Assembly: GCA_963669315.1 (NCBI GenBank)
Contig: OY770021.1
Location: forward strand, 62,001 to 126,000
Origin: SZUA-547 sp963669315
GTDB taxonomy: Bacteria > Pseudomonadota > Alphaproteobacteria > Rhodobacterales > Rhodobacteraceae
Length of the DNA stretch: 64,000 nucleotides
Reading direction: 5' to 3'
The notes below the pieces were generated by a model, which ran no database searches, had not been told where the DNA came from, and saw nothing but the letters and a program-made list of their open reading frames with translations. The translations under genes were made by a program, and so were the position numbers. Shown one piece after another: positions 56,711-64,000 of the stretch (its first letter is position 1; every line of letters begins with the position of its first letter).

Positions 56711-58084
56711 TTACTCTTCGCTTTTATTAGCCTCGGCGCCAGTCTTGGCGTCGTCATCGGAGGCCAGTTTCTCAAGCGCGTTCTGCAGCTCATCCTTGGT
56801 GACGTCCGTGTCGGACACGTCGGCCATCTCGATTATGAAATCGACAACCTTGTCTTCGAAGATCGGAGAGCGGATCGAGGCGAGCGCCTGCTCATTGTTG
56901 CGGGCCCACTCAAAGAATTCCCGCTCGCGTCCGGCGTACTGTCCGGCCTGCTGCATCAAAGCAGCGTTCACTTCCGCCTCGGTGACCTCGATCGAGTTCT
57001 TCTGTCCGACATCGGCGAGCAACAGTCCCAGGCGTACGCGACGTTCGGCCAACTCGCGATGGCTGTCCTCGACCGGAATTTCGCCGTGGTCATGGCCATG
57101 CTCGTCCGGGTTATCCTCATGCCAAAGCTGATGGGCGACCTGAGACGCCTCGGCATCGACCATGCTGGGCGGCAGGTCGAAGGAGACAAGGCTGTCCAAC
57201 TGATCCAGAAGCTGGCGCTTCATCATGTTGCGAGAGGCGGTCTTGTATTCTTCCGACAGACGCTCAGAGACCTGCGTCTTCAGCTCATCCAGCGACTCGA
57301 CGCCAAACCGTTTGGCCAGCTCATCGTCGATTTCCGCGGCCTCGGGCTTGCGGACCTCTTTCACCTTGCACTCGAAGACCGCGGCCTTGCCGGCCAGGTT
57401 CTCCGCGCCGTAATCCTCAGGGAAAGAGACCTCGACGTCTTTTTCGTCACCGGCCTTCACGCCGACCAGTTGGCCTTCGAAACCGGGAATGAAAGAGTTG
57501 GAGCCCAGCGCCAGCGGATAATCCTCGGCTGCGCCGCCCTCGAAGGGCTCTCCATCAACCTTGCCGAGGAAGTCGATCACGACCTGATCGCCGTCTTCAG
57601 CCTCAGCTTCCGGCGCGGCGGCGGCGAAGTTTGTGGCGTTCTCGGCCAGGTTGGTCAGCGCCTCGTCAATCGCCGCGTCATCCACCTTCGCGACCAAACG
57701 CTCCAGCTTGACGGTGGCGAATTCGGCTTCCGGAATGTCCGGCAGGCGCTCATACGACACAGAGATCTTCAGGTCGTCGCCTTCCGCATAGTCCTCATTG
57801 ACGATCTTTACGTCGGGCTGCTGGGCCGGACGGTCGCCATTCTCTTCGAAGATATCTCGGACCGCGCCGTCCACGGTCTCCTGCACGGCCTCGCCCAGCA
57901 GGCTTTTGCCGAACATCTTCTTCAGAAGCGGGGTCGGCGCCTTGCCCTTGCGAAAACCCTTCATCTGGAAATCGGCGCGCACCGTCTCCAGCTTGTCGTT
58001 GATCTTCTCGTCAAGCTGCGCGGCCTCGACCACCACGGAGTATTCGCGCTTCAGGCCGTCGGATTTGGTTTCCGTAAGCTGCAT
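56711..58084 (-). CDS. tig: Trigger factor
   Basis: 457 residues from MQLTETKSDGLKREYSVVVE. Ribosome-docking motif GFRKGKAPTPLLKKMFG, then the FKBP-type PPIase domain (about 160-245, with GDQVVIDFLGKVDGEPFEGG) and the helical C-terminal chaperone domain. A His/Asp/Glu-rich stretch (HEDNPDEHGHDHGEIP) lies in the C-domain. Nascent-chain chaperone and prolyl isomerase. Confidence 0.97.
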   Translation of the reverse strand: MQLTETKSDGLKREYSVVVEAAQLDEKINDKLETVRADFQMKGFRKGKAPTPLLKKMFGKSLLGEAVQETVDGAVRDIFEENGDRPAQQPDVKIVNEDYAEGDDLKISVSYERLPDIPEAEFATVKLERLVAKVDDAAIDEALTNLAENATNFAAAAPEAEAEDGDQVVIDFLGKVDGEPFEGGAAEDYPLALGSNSFIPGFEGQLVGVKAGDEKDVEVSFPEDYGAENLAGKAAVFECKVKEVRKPEAAEIDDELAKRFGVESLDELKTQVSERLSEEYKTASRNMMKRQLLDQLDSLVSFDLPPSMVDAEASQVAHQLWHEDNPDEHGHDHGEIPVEDSHRELAERRVRLGLLLADVGQKNSIEVTEAEVNAALMQQAGQYAGREREFFEWARNNEQALASIRSPIFEDKVVDFIIEMADVSDTDVTKDELQNALEKLASDDDAKTGAEANKSEE

Positions 58085-58185
58085 CTCGTCCTCGTCCCAC
58101 ATCAGCGAAGCCGCGCCTCGCCGGAAAATCCATTATCGGGCCCATCGCCCCTTGCGCCAAAGCGCCATAAATCGTCGCGGTCAGG

Positions 58186-58270
58186 TGGTGCGGGCGGAGG
58201 GACTTGAACCCCCACGCCTTGCGGCACGAGAACCTAAATCTCGCGTGTCTGCCAATTCCACCACGCCCGC
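58186..58270 (-). tRNA. tRNA-Leu (anticodon TAG)
   Basis: 85 bases with encoded CCA and the long variable arm of class II tRNAs. Acceptor GCGGGCG pairs with CGCCCGC; anticodon stem CGAGA/TCTCG encloses loop TTTAGGT. Confidence 0.95.
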
Positions 58271-58409
58271 AACGCCGATGCGCCGGTCGCGGAATCGCGC
58301 CTGAACACGGCCCTGATCCAAGTTGGGAACACGCTTTGGAAGGCGCGCACCACCCTGAAACGGCGCCTCTATATCAACTCAAAATAGGGGGCGCAGCAAA
58401 AAAGAATCG

Positions 58410-60029
58410 TCAGGCGAAAAGGCGTCTGAACACGGCCGGTAGCGCCTCAGGCAAATCCTCGGCGATCAACGCGGGTCCGAATTCACGCGCCGCCTCGACA
58501 TGCAAGTACGCGCCTGCGGCCGCAGCCTCGAACGCCGAGAACCCCCGCGCGGCCAGTCCGGCGATCAAGCCAGTTAAGACATCGCCTGAACCGGCCGTGG
58601 CCAGCCACGGGGCCGCGCGGGCATAGGCGGCGGCGGAAACCGCAACCTCGCCAGAGGGCGCAGCGATGACCGTATCGGCGCCTTTTAACAGGATGACCGC
58701 GCCAGACCGGCGAGCGGCCTGCCGCGCGACTTCGACTTTCGATACCGGGCGAGTCGCGGATGTCGGCGGCGAACAGATCGCCTCCGCCAGATCAGGGAAC
58801 AAGCGGCGAAACTCGCCGAGATGCGGCGTGAGAATCACCTGGCCCGCCGCCGCTTTTTCGAACAAGAGGTCGGGTGAGTCGGCGAAGGCGGTCAGCGCGT
58901 CGGCGTCCAGCACCAGGGTTCGCTCGCCCAGCTGGAACGCCCTGCTGTCCAACGCCATCTCAACCATCCGCCGCGCGCGGCGCTCGCCCGCCTCCAGATC
59001 CGTCTCGGCAAAGGCGCCCTGGGCCAGACCGGGGCCGAGGGCGACTGCGTTCAACCGCGAATCCTGAAGCAGCGCGCCGAACGCTGCCGCGTCATCGACC
59101 GGTTTCAGCATGACGGCCGTCAATTGCGAAGCGCATTCGGGAATCGCTGTCTGTGGCGCGGCGACCGTGACCAGCCCGGCGCCAACGCGCAACGCGCTGC
59201 GCGCCGCCAGACGGGCCGCGCCGGTCGCCCCCTGACCGCCCGATGCGATCACTGCATGGCCATGATCGTATTTGTGCCCGGCCCGAGCCTTGTCGAAGCT
59301 GCGGGAGAACACGGCGTGGTGATCGACGTGGAACGGCGCGCCGTCGCAAGGGCCGGCTAGCGCCGTATCCGGCATGCCGATTGGCGCGACGATCACTTCG
59401 CCGCAGTGCGCAGGCCCGTCCGCCAGTACGTGACCCGGCTTCATCCGCTCAAAGGTCACCGTGAACTCGGCGTGCGGCGCGGACCCCCAGACCCTGCCGG
59501 AGGCGCCGCATAGCCCAGAAGGCGTATCGACGGCGGCGATCCGGGCGCAGCGATCAGAGAGACGCCGCGACAGCGTCGCCGCCCGCCCCTCGAACGGTCG
59601 AGACAGCCCGGCGCCAAACAGCGCATCGACCGCCATCGGAGCTGCGGATGCGATCGCGTCGCATGCCGCCTCATCCAGCGGTAAGATGTCGCCGACATCA
59701 ACCCAGCGACGCGCCGCCCATTCGGCGTCGGTTCCGGTCGCCGCTGGCGCGAGCGCATAGACGGTTACCGGCCATCCGGCCTCCTTCAATACGCTGGCGA
59801 TCACATAACCGTCGCCGCCATTGTTGCCTGGACCGCACAGGATCGCGACCGGAGCATCAGGCAGCGGCCATCTGGACAGGATCTCCGCGGCGACCGCCCG
59901 CCCGGCGGCCTCCATCAGGGTCGCTCCCGGCACGCCCGACTCGATCGCCGCGCGATCGGCCGCGCCCATGAGGGACGGCTCCAGCAGCGCGCGTGAATAG
60001 CGTGCGCCTGCGACTTGACCGCCCGACAT
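58410..60029 (-). CDS. nnrD/nnrE: Bifunctional NAD(P)H-hydrate epimerase / ADP-dependent NAD(P)H-hydrate dehydratase
   Basis: 539 residues from MSGGQVAGARYSRALLEPS; the frame upstream to 60122 is not conserved. N-terminal YjeF_N epimerase (about 15-220): MEAAGRAVAAEI and ILCGPGNNGGDGYVIASVL. C-terminal YjeF_C dehydratase of the ribokinase fold (about 250-535): ASGGQGATGAARLAARSALR, ALGPGLAQG, LTPHLGEFRRLFP, LKGADTVIAAPSG and ATAGSGDVLTGLIAGL with the catalytic Asp. Repairs hydrated NAD(P)H. Confidence 0.95.
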   Translation of the reverse strand: MSGGQVAGARYSRALLEPSLMGAADRAAIESGVPGATLMEAAGRAVAAEILSRWPLPDAPVAILCGPGNNGGDGYVIASVLKEAGWPVTVYALAPAATGTDAEWAARRWVDVGDILPLDEAACDAIASAAPMAVDALFGAGLSRPFEGRAATLSRRLSDRCARIAAVDTPSGLCGASGRVWGSAPHAEFTVTFERMKPGHVLADGPAHCGEVIVAPIGMPDTALAGPCDGAPFHVDHHAVFSRSFDKARAGHKYDHGHAVIASGGQGATGAARLAARSALRVGAGLVTVAAPQTAIPECASQLTAVMLKPVDDAAAFGALLQDSRLNAVALGPGLAQGAFAETDLEAGERRARRMVEMALDSRAFQLGERTLVLDADALTAFADSPDLLFEKAAAGQVILTPHLGEFRRLFPDLAEAICSPPTSATRPVSKVEVARQAARRSGAVILLKGADTVIAAPSGEVAVSAAAYARAAPWLATAGSGDVLTGLIAGLAARGFSAFEAAAAGAYLHVEAAREFGPALIAEDLPEALPAVFRRLFA

Positions 60030-60171
60030 CACGTTTTCCGCCCTTTTTTTCATCACAAAGCCTAAAAATTGCGCATAGTTTGCGCCGATTCGACATGTCT
60101 GAGCGTGGCGACGATCGCTCAAACACTGATTATTCGGTCTCTAGGCGCGCTCGCCGCCGGAATCAAACAAA

Positions 60172-60189
60172 TTGGCACGGCGTGTGCTT
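60172..60189 (+). promoter_or_regulatory. Sigma-54 (RpoN) promoter upstream of glnB-glnA
   Basis: TTGGCACGGCGTGTGCTT: the GG at 60174-60175 and GC at 60186-60187 are separated by the canonical 10 bases. Only one base of the TTGC element deviates (GTGC). About 65 bases upstream of glnB, fitting NtrC-activated nitrogen control. Confidence 0.7.
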
Positions 60190-60251
60190 GACACTTTCGG
60201 GCTGCGGAGCTTTGTCTGTCGGCTCATACACCAAGGGAGTTCTAGTCGACG

Positions 60252-60590
60252 ATGAAAAAGATCGAAGCGATCATCAAGCCTTTCAAACTCGATGAGGTGA
60301 AAGAGGCGCTGCAGGACGTCGGAGTCCAGGGCCTGTCCGTCACCGAAGTGAAAGGGTTTGGACGCCAAAAAGGTCACACCGAGCTTTATCGTGGGGCCGA
60401 ATACGTCGTTGATTTTCTGCCGAAGGTGAAAATCGAGGTCGTTCTCGACGACGACCAGATCGACGGCGCCATTGAGGCGATCATCGGCGCCGCCAAGACC
60501 GGCAAGATCGGCGATGGCAAGATCTTCGTCACATCCGTCGAACAGGCCATCCGCATCCGAACCGCCGAGGAGGGCGTCGAAGCGCTCTGA
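60252..60590 (+). CDS. glnB: Nitrogen regulatory protein P-II
   Basis: 112 residues. KKIEAIIKPFKLDEVKEAL at the start, the T-loop KGFGRQKGHTELYRGAEYVV with the uridylylated Tyr51, and the C-terminal KIFVTSVEQAIRIRTAEEG. Signals 2-oxoglutarate/glutamine balance to NtrB, GlnE and others. Paired with glnA, so GlnB rather than GlnK. Confidence 0.97.
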   Translation: MKKIEAIIKPFKLDEVKEALQDVGVQGLSVTEVKGFGRQKGHTELYRGAEYVVDFLPKVKIEVVLDDDQIDGAIEAIIGAAKTGKIGDGKIFVTSVEQAIRIRTAEEGVEAL

Positions 60591-60686
60591 CGCGCGACGG
60601 CTTCCGAAACGAAACATTCGCCCCACCATTCCGGCGCGGGCGGCAACTGTAAATTGACGATATCTCACACGGAGAGAGGGAATTCG

Positions 60687-62096
60687 ATGAGCGACGCACA
60701 GTCCGTTCTTAATACAATCAAAGATGACGACGTGGCATACGTCGACATCCGTTTCACCGACCCGCGCGGCAAACTTCAGCACGTGACGGTCATTTCGGAC
60801 GAAGTCGATGAGGACTTCCTTGACGAAGGTTTCATGTTCGACGGCTCGTCGATCGCCGGCTGGAAGGGCATCGAGAAATCGGACATGAAACTCATGCCCG
60901 ACTGCTCGTCCGCCTATATGGATCCGTTCTACGCCGAAAAAACGCTCTGCGTTCACTGCAACGTGCTGGAGCCGGACACGAACGAGCACTATGAGCGCGA
61001 CCCGCGCGGCACCGCCGAAAAGGCCGAGGCTTATCTGAAGTCCTCCGGCATCGGCGACCAGTCCTACTGGGGCCCGGAAGCCGAGTTCTTCCTGTTCGAC
61101 GACGTTCGATTCTCGAACTCGATCAACAAGGTTGGCTACGAGGTCGACGCCGCTGACGCCTCATGGAACACCGACACCGAGTACGAAATGGGCAATATGG
61201 GCCACCGGCCCGGAGTGAAAGGCGGCTACTTCCCGGTCAACCCGACCGACGCCGTGCAGGACCTGCGTTCCGAGATGCTCTCGACGATGAAGTCCATCGG
61301 CATGAAGGTCGACAAGCACCATCATGAAGTGGCGTCGTGTCAGCATGAGCTGGGCCTGATCTTCGGCACGCTGACCTCGCAGGCCGACGATCTGCAGAAG
61401 TACAAGTACATCATCCACAACGTAGCCGCCGCCTACGGCAAATCGGCGACCTTCATGCCGAAACCGATCGCAGGCGACAACGGCACGGGTATGCACGTCA
61501 ACCAGTCGATCTGGAAAGGCGGCAAGCCGCTGTTCGCGGGCTCTGGCTACGCTGACCTTTCGGATGAGGCGATCTACTATATCGGCGGCGTTCTGAAGCA
61601 CGCGAAGGCGTTGAACGCTTTCACCAATCCCGCCACCAACTCCTACAAGCGACTGATCCCAGGGTTTGAGGCGCCGGTGCTGCTGGCCTACTCGGCGCGG
61701 AACCGCTCGGCGTCCTGCCGTATTCCATGGACGGAGAGCCCGAAGGCGAAGCGCGTCGAGACCCGCTTCCCGGATCCGTCGGCGAACCCCTATCTCTGCT
61801 TCTCGGCCCTGCTGATGGCCGGCCTGGACGGCATCAAGAACAAGATCCACCCCGGCGAGCCGGCGGAGAAGGATCTGTACGACCTGCCGCCCGAGGAACT
61901 GGCCGAGATCCCGACCGTCTGCGGCAGTTTGCGTGAAGCCATGGGCGCTCTGGAAGCCGATCACGACTTCCTGCTGCAGGGCGATGTGTTCACCAAGGAC
62001 CAGATCGAGGGTTACATGGATCTCAAATGGGAAGAGATCTACAACTACGAGCACACCCCGCATCCGGTCGAGTTCCAGATGTACTATTCCTGCTAA
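60687..62096 (+). CDS. glnA: Glutamine synthetase type I
   Basis: 469 residues from MSDAQSVLNTIKDDDV behind GGAGAGAGGG. Beta-Grasp opening with YVDIRFTDPRGKLQHVT, metal/ATP motif FMPKPIAGDNGTGMHVNQS, RNRSASCRIP, and the adenylylation Tyr in KDLYDLPPEE. Ammonium assimilation in a dodecamer regulated by GlnE and P-II. 96 bases after glnB. Confidence 0.98.
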   Translation: MSDAQSVLNTIKDDDVAYVDIRFTDPRGKLQHVTVISDEVDEDFLDEGFMFDGSSIAGWKGIEKSDMKLMPDCSSAYMDPFYAEKTLCVHCNVLEPDTNEHYERDPRGTAEKAEAYLKSSGIGDQSYWGPEAEFFLFDDVRFSNSINKVGYEVDAADASWNTDTEYEMGNMGHRPGVKGGYFPVNPTDAVQDLRSEMLSTMKSIGMKVDKHHHEVASCQHELGLIFGTLTSQADDLQKYKYIIHNVAAAYGKSATFMPKPIAGDNGTGMHVNQSIWKGGKPLFAGSGYADLSDEAIYYIGGVLKHAKALNAFTNPATNSYKRLIPGFEAPVLLAYSARNRSASCRIPWTESPKAKRVETRFPDPSANPYLCFSALLMAGLDGIKNKIHPGEPAEKDLYDLPPEELAEIPTVCGSLREAMGALEADHDFLLQGDVFTKDQIEGYMDLKWEEIYNYEHTPHPVEFQMYYSC

Positions 62097-62118
62097 GGCG
62101 TTCGCCTTCAGTAAGCGG

Positions 62119-62152
62119 AAGGGCGGGGCTTTGGCCTCGCCCTTTTCGTTTT
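62119..62152 (+). terminator. Terminator of glnBA
   Basis: Stem GGGCGGGGC / GCCTCGCCC (one G-T pair) with a short loop, followed by TTTTCGTTTT. It begins 23 bases past the glnA stop. Confidence 0.85.
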
Positions 62153-62229
62153 GGACGCCCGCAGTTTTGGAGAATTGCAAGAATCGCCCTATGGTTGCGC
62201 TTTAGTGCTCTGCCAGAGGCGAATGAGCG

Positions 62230-63366
62230 ATGTCTGAATTCCGCAAGAACCTAAAGCCGCTTGGCATGCACGCAGTGTATGATCAGGCGTTAAGTCTCGC
62301 CACTTCCTCGGAGTTCGCGGCGATCGGGCATATCGACACCGGAATTACCCCGCATCCGGGTTTGGGGTTTGAGGATAACTCTGACGACCTAAGCAAGACG
62401 TCGATCATTCTTGATGATGACAGCGACCTTCTCGATGACGGGCCAGCTTGGGCGAAATTTGGCCCCAAGCCGAAATTTCTCGACAAGCTGACCGACTGGC
62501 CAGACCACGGTACGAAGACCCTTTCCATCATCCTGTCCGATGTCCAAAACCGGCTGCACGGCGTCGCGCCGGGGGTCGCGGTGATCCCGATCCGGATCGC
62601 GGATGGACCCATATTTCAGGATGACACGCAGCGCGACCTCATGGGGCCGGCGATACGCAGACTCGTCAACCACCCCAGAAAGCCTCGCGTGATCAGCATC
62701 AGCATGGGAAATCCCGGGCATATGGGATTCTTCGAATTTCCCAAGAAACTCATTTCCGATGTTTCGCCCGGCCTCAGCAAAGACGCCAAACGCGCCGTTG
62801 ATGAGGCCTATGAGGCCGGCGTCGCGATCTGCGCCGCGGGCGGGCAAGTCATCGACCGCGTGGTGTTTCCAGCCCGGCTGTTTCGCACCATCGCCGTTGG
62901 CGGGCTGTCGCCGAGCGACGATCACTATCCTCCCCACGGCTATGGCGGCTCCGACATGAGTCTGGTCGATGTCTGGGCGCTCGCCACGAACGTAAACCGG
63001 GCGTCTTCGACCAAATCCAACGGCGAATTTGATCATATCTGGGCCGAAGACGAGAAAGCCAACAGGAATGAGCCGGACAAGGTTACGGGAACGTCCTACG
63101 CAACCCCGCAGGTCGCCGCCGCGACAATGCTGTGGATGGAGTGGAACCGCCACAATCTTCCCGACCATGGCGACCCGGAAGGATGGAAGTCGGTAGAGGC
63201 GGCGCGGCTGGCGCTAAGAGATTCGGCGCAGAAGGTCAGCGCAAAGCTTGGCGGGCGGAAAAGGCGCATGGTGCGAAAACTGGACATCGAAGAGTTGTTG
63301 AAGACGCCTGTCCCAGATCTTTCAAAACTGAAACGGCATCCACCTGCGGCAAAGCAACGAAACTGA
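62230..63366 (+). CDS. Cytoplasmic S8-family subtilisin-like protease
   Basis: 378 residues, no signal peptide, prodomain or TM. The triad is visible: Asp36 in AAIGHIDTGITPH, His93 in WPDHGTKTLSIIL, Ser289 in TGTSYATPQVAA. The usual oxyanion-hole AAGN reads AAGGQ (Gly205), although VFPARLFRTIAVGG follows in register. A charged C-terminal tail (about 340-378) is Lys/Arg-rich. Function unknown. It stands alone after the glnA terminator, and weak third-position bias suggests an accessory gene. Confidence 0.85.
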   Translation: MSEFRKNLKPLGMHAVYDQALSLATSSEFAAIGHIDTGITPHPGLGFEDNSDDLSKTSIILDDDSDLLDDGPAWAKFGPKPKFLDKLTDWPDHGTKTLSIILSDVQNRLHGVAPGVAVIPIRIADGPIFQDDTQRDLMGPAIRRLVNHPRKPRVISISMGNPGHMGFFEFPKKLISDVSPGLSKDAKRAVDEAYEAGVAICAAGGQVIDRVVFPARLFRTIAVGGLSPSDDHYPPHGYGGSDMSLVDVWALATNVNRASSTKSNGEFDHIWAEDEKANRNEPDKVTGTSYATPQVAAATMLWMEWNRHNLPDHGDPEGWKSVEAARLALRDSAQKVSAKLGGRKRRMVRKLDIEELLKTPVPDLSKLKRHPPAAKQRN

Positions 63367-63450
63367 GAGCGCGAAGGATCCGACTTGCGCGCCATAGCGC
63401 ATCGCCCTATTCACCGCCCCCTTGTTAACCGCCGGACTCAGGAGGCTAAA

Positions 63451-63692
63451 ATGATCAAACTGCGCAAATTCGACAACCTCCCGTCCTTTCGAGCGGACGT
63501 CTAAGCGCCGCCGCTCCTTTCCATCGGAAACTCAGGTCAAACGCGGCGTTCGCTATGTGCATGGCGATGTCGAACTGATCAAAAACCCGGGGCGCAACGA
63601 TCTTTGCCCTTGCGGTTCCGGGAGGCGTTTTCAAGAAATGCTGCATGGAGTCGGGCCGCTATGATGGCGCCGAGCGTGGAGAGTATTTTTAG
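63451..63692 (+). pseudogene. Small SEC-C zinc-binding protein with two one-base insertions
   Basis: Starts at an ATG with AGGAGG 4 bases upstream and reads MIKLRKFDNLPSF, then stops. Removing one T from TTT at 63487-63489 and one from TTTT at 63628-63631 gives an unbroken 79-residue protein: FERTSKRRRSFPSETQVKRG, then the SEC-C motif GRNDLCPCGSGRRFKKCCM and a C-terminal GRYDGAERGEYF. The CxC...CC pattern binds zinc, as in the SecA tail. It would end 3 bases before the metallopeptidase gene, so the two form an operon. The break may be a sequencing artefact. Confidence 0.75.
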
Positions 63693-63695
63693 AGA

Positions 63696-64000
63696 ATGTC
63701 CTTAGAGGCGCCCTTCCCCCCCCACCTCGCCGCCCCTTCGCTGGACGATTTCAAACGTCTCGCCCACGCGGCATTCGATGCTCTGCCCGCCGTCTTTCGC
63801 GACCGGTGCGGCGATGTGGCTTTGCGCGTGGCGGATTTCGCCGATGCTGAAACTCTGACGGCGATGGGGATCGAGGACCCATTCGAGTTGACCGGTCTCT
63901 ATCACGGCGTGAACCTGACTGAGAAAAGCGTCAGTCACGCAGAGCCGCGCGCGGACGAGGTCTGGCTCTATCGCCGACCAATACTGGACGAGTGGTGCCA
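63696..64000 (+). CDS. MMP-type (minimal metallopeptidase) family protein, 5' part
   Basis: 101 codons from ATG at 63696, open at the window end. SLDDFKRLAHAAFDALPAVF, DPFELTGLYHGVNLTEKSV and EVWLYRRPILDEW match the family of putative zincin-like metallopeptidases (formerly DUF1025). The HExxH active site of this family lies further on, outside the window. It probably shares a transcript with the SEC-C gene. Confidence 0.85.
   Translation, partial: MSLEAPFPPHLAAPSLDDFKRLAHAAFDALPAVFRDRCGDVALRVADFADAETLTAMGIEDPFELTGLYHGVNLTEKSVSHAEPRADEVWLYRRPILDEWC

Noticed and set aside
60068..60090. Possible NtrC site upstream of the glnB sigma-54 promoter
   Set aside because: The repeated TGCGC motif is direct rather than inverted and does not fit the NtrC dyad consensus.
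62230..64000. Defence or conflict system built on the S8 protease with the SEC-C and metallopeptidase genes
   Set aside because: The SEC-C/metallopeptidase pair looks like a separate ordinary operon, and no nuclease, sensor or toxin partner is present.

Overview
The window is a 64 kb chromosomal segment of a GC-rich alphaproteobacterium, most likely Rhodobacterales or a close relative. The grounds are a complete 14-subunit nuo operon carrying a DUF5337 gene and running on into birA, coaX and RNase J; an alpha-type napEFDABC cluster; glcDEF; tig-clpP-clpX-lon; glnB-glnA; and the tatABC / serS-surE-pcm-nlpD / yajC-secDF set. Almost all of it is core metabolism and housekeeping.

Layout. 1-3504: 5' end of an Atm1-like ABC exporter, a LysM protein, a LOG-family protein, sodB and a Mth938-like gene. 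3510-6482 (minus): secF, secD, yajC. 6679-11349 (plus): serS, a frameshifted SugE-like gene, surE, pcm, nlpD. 11353-14995 (minus): DUF815 ATPase, tatC, tatB, tatA and an orphan FbpC-type ATPase. 15197-22576: prfC, aqpZ, a DEAD-box helicase, RNase J, coaX, birA. 22569-37717 (minus): nuoA-N with DUF5337, DUF3291 and a probable hidden 48-residue membrane peptide between nuoI and nuoJ. 37910-38105: two tandem tRNA-Asp genes. 38309-43097: an SDR dehydrogenase and glcDEF. 43099-48278: napEFDABC and a divergent Crp/Fnr regulator around a perfect FNR/Dnr-type box. 48290-50781: a small decayed island beside tRNA-Val (broken IS21 istA, truncated IS3, integrase C-terminus). 51125-51776: a TetR gene behind two palindromic operators. 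51842-58084 (minus): frameshifted lon, clpX, clpP, tig. 58186-64000: tRNA-Leu, nnrD/nnrE fusion, glnB-glnA behind a sigma-54 promoter, a cytoplasmic subtilase, a frameshifted SEC-C gene and the start of a MMP-type metallopeptidase.

How it works together. Glycolate oxidation and Complex I feed electrons to quinone. NapC-NapB-NapA spend quinol electrons on periplasmic nitrate, probably under control of the divergent Crp/Fnr protein. SecDF-YajC and TatABC export proteins, NapA being a visible Tat substrate. Tig, ClpXP and Lon handle folding and turnover. GlnB-GlnA assimilate ammonium.

Limits. I found no CRISPR array, toxin-antitoxin pair, prophage or recognisable defence island, and no clearly new multigene system. 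The best leads are the hidden nuo peptide, the NapF lacking its middle ferredoxin region, a subtilase with an altered oxyanion-hole position, the tRNA-Val island relic and the orphan TetR operator pair. Five single-base length differences in short homopolymer runs break four genes (SugE-like, nuo peptide, lon, SEC-C). They may be sequencing errors rather than true mutations.
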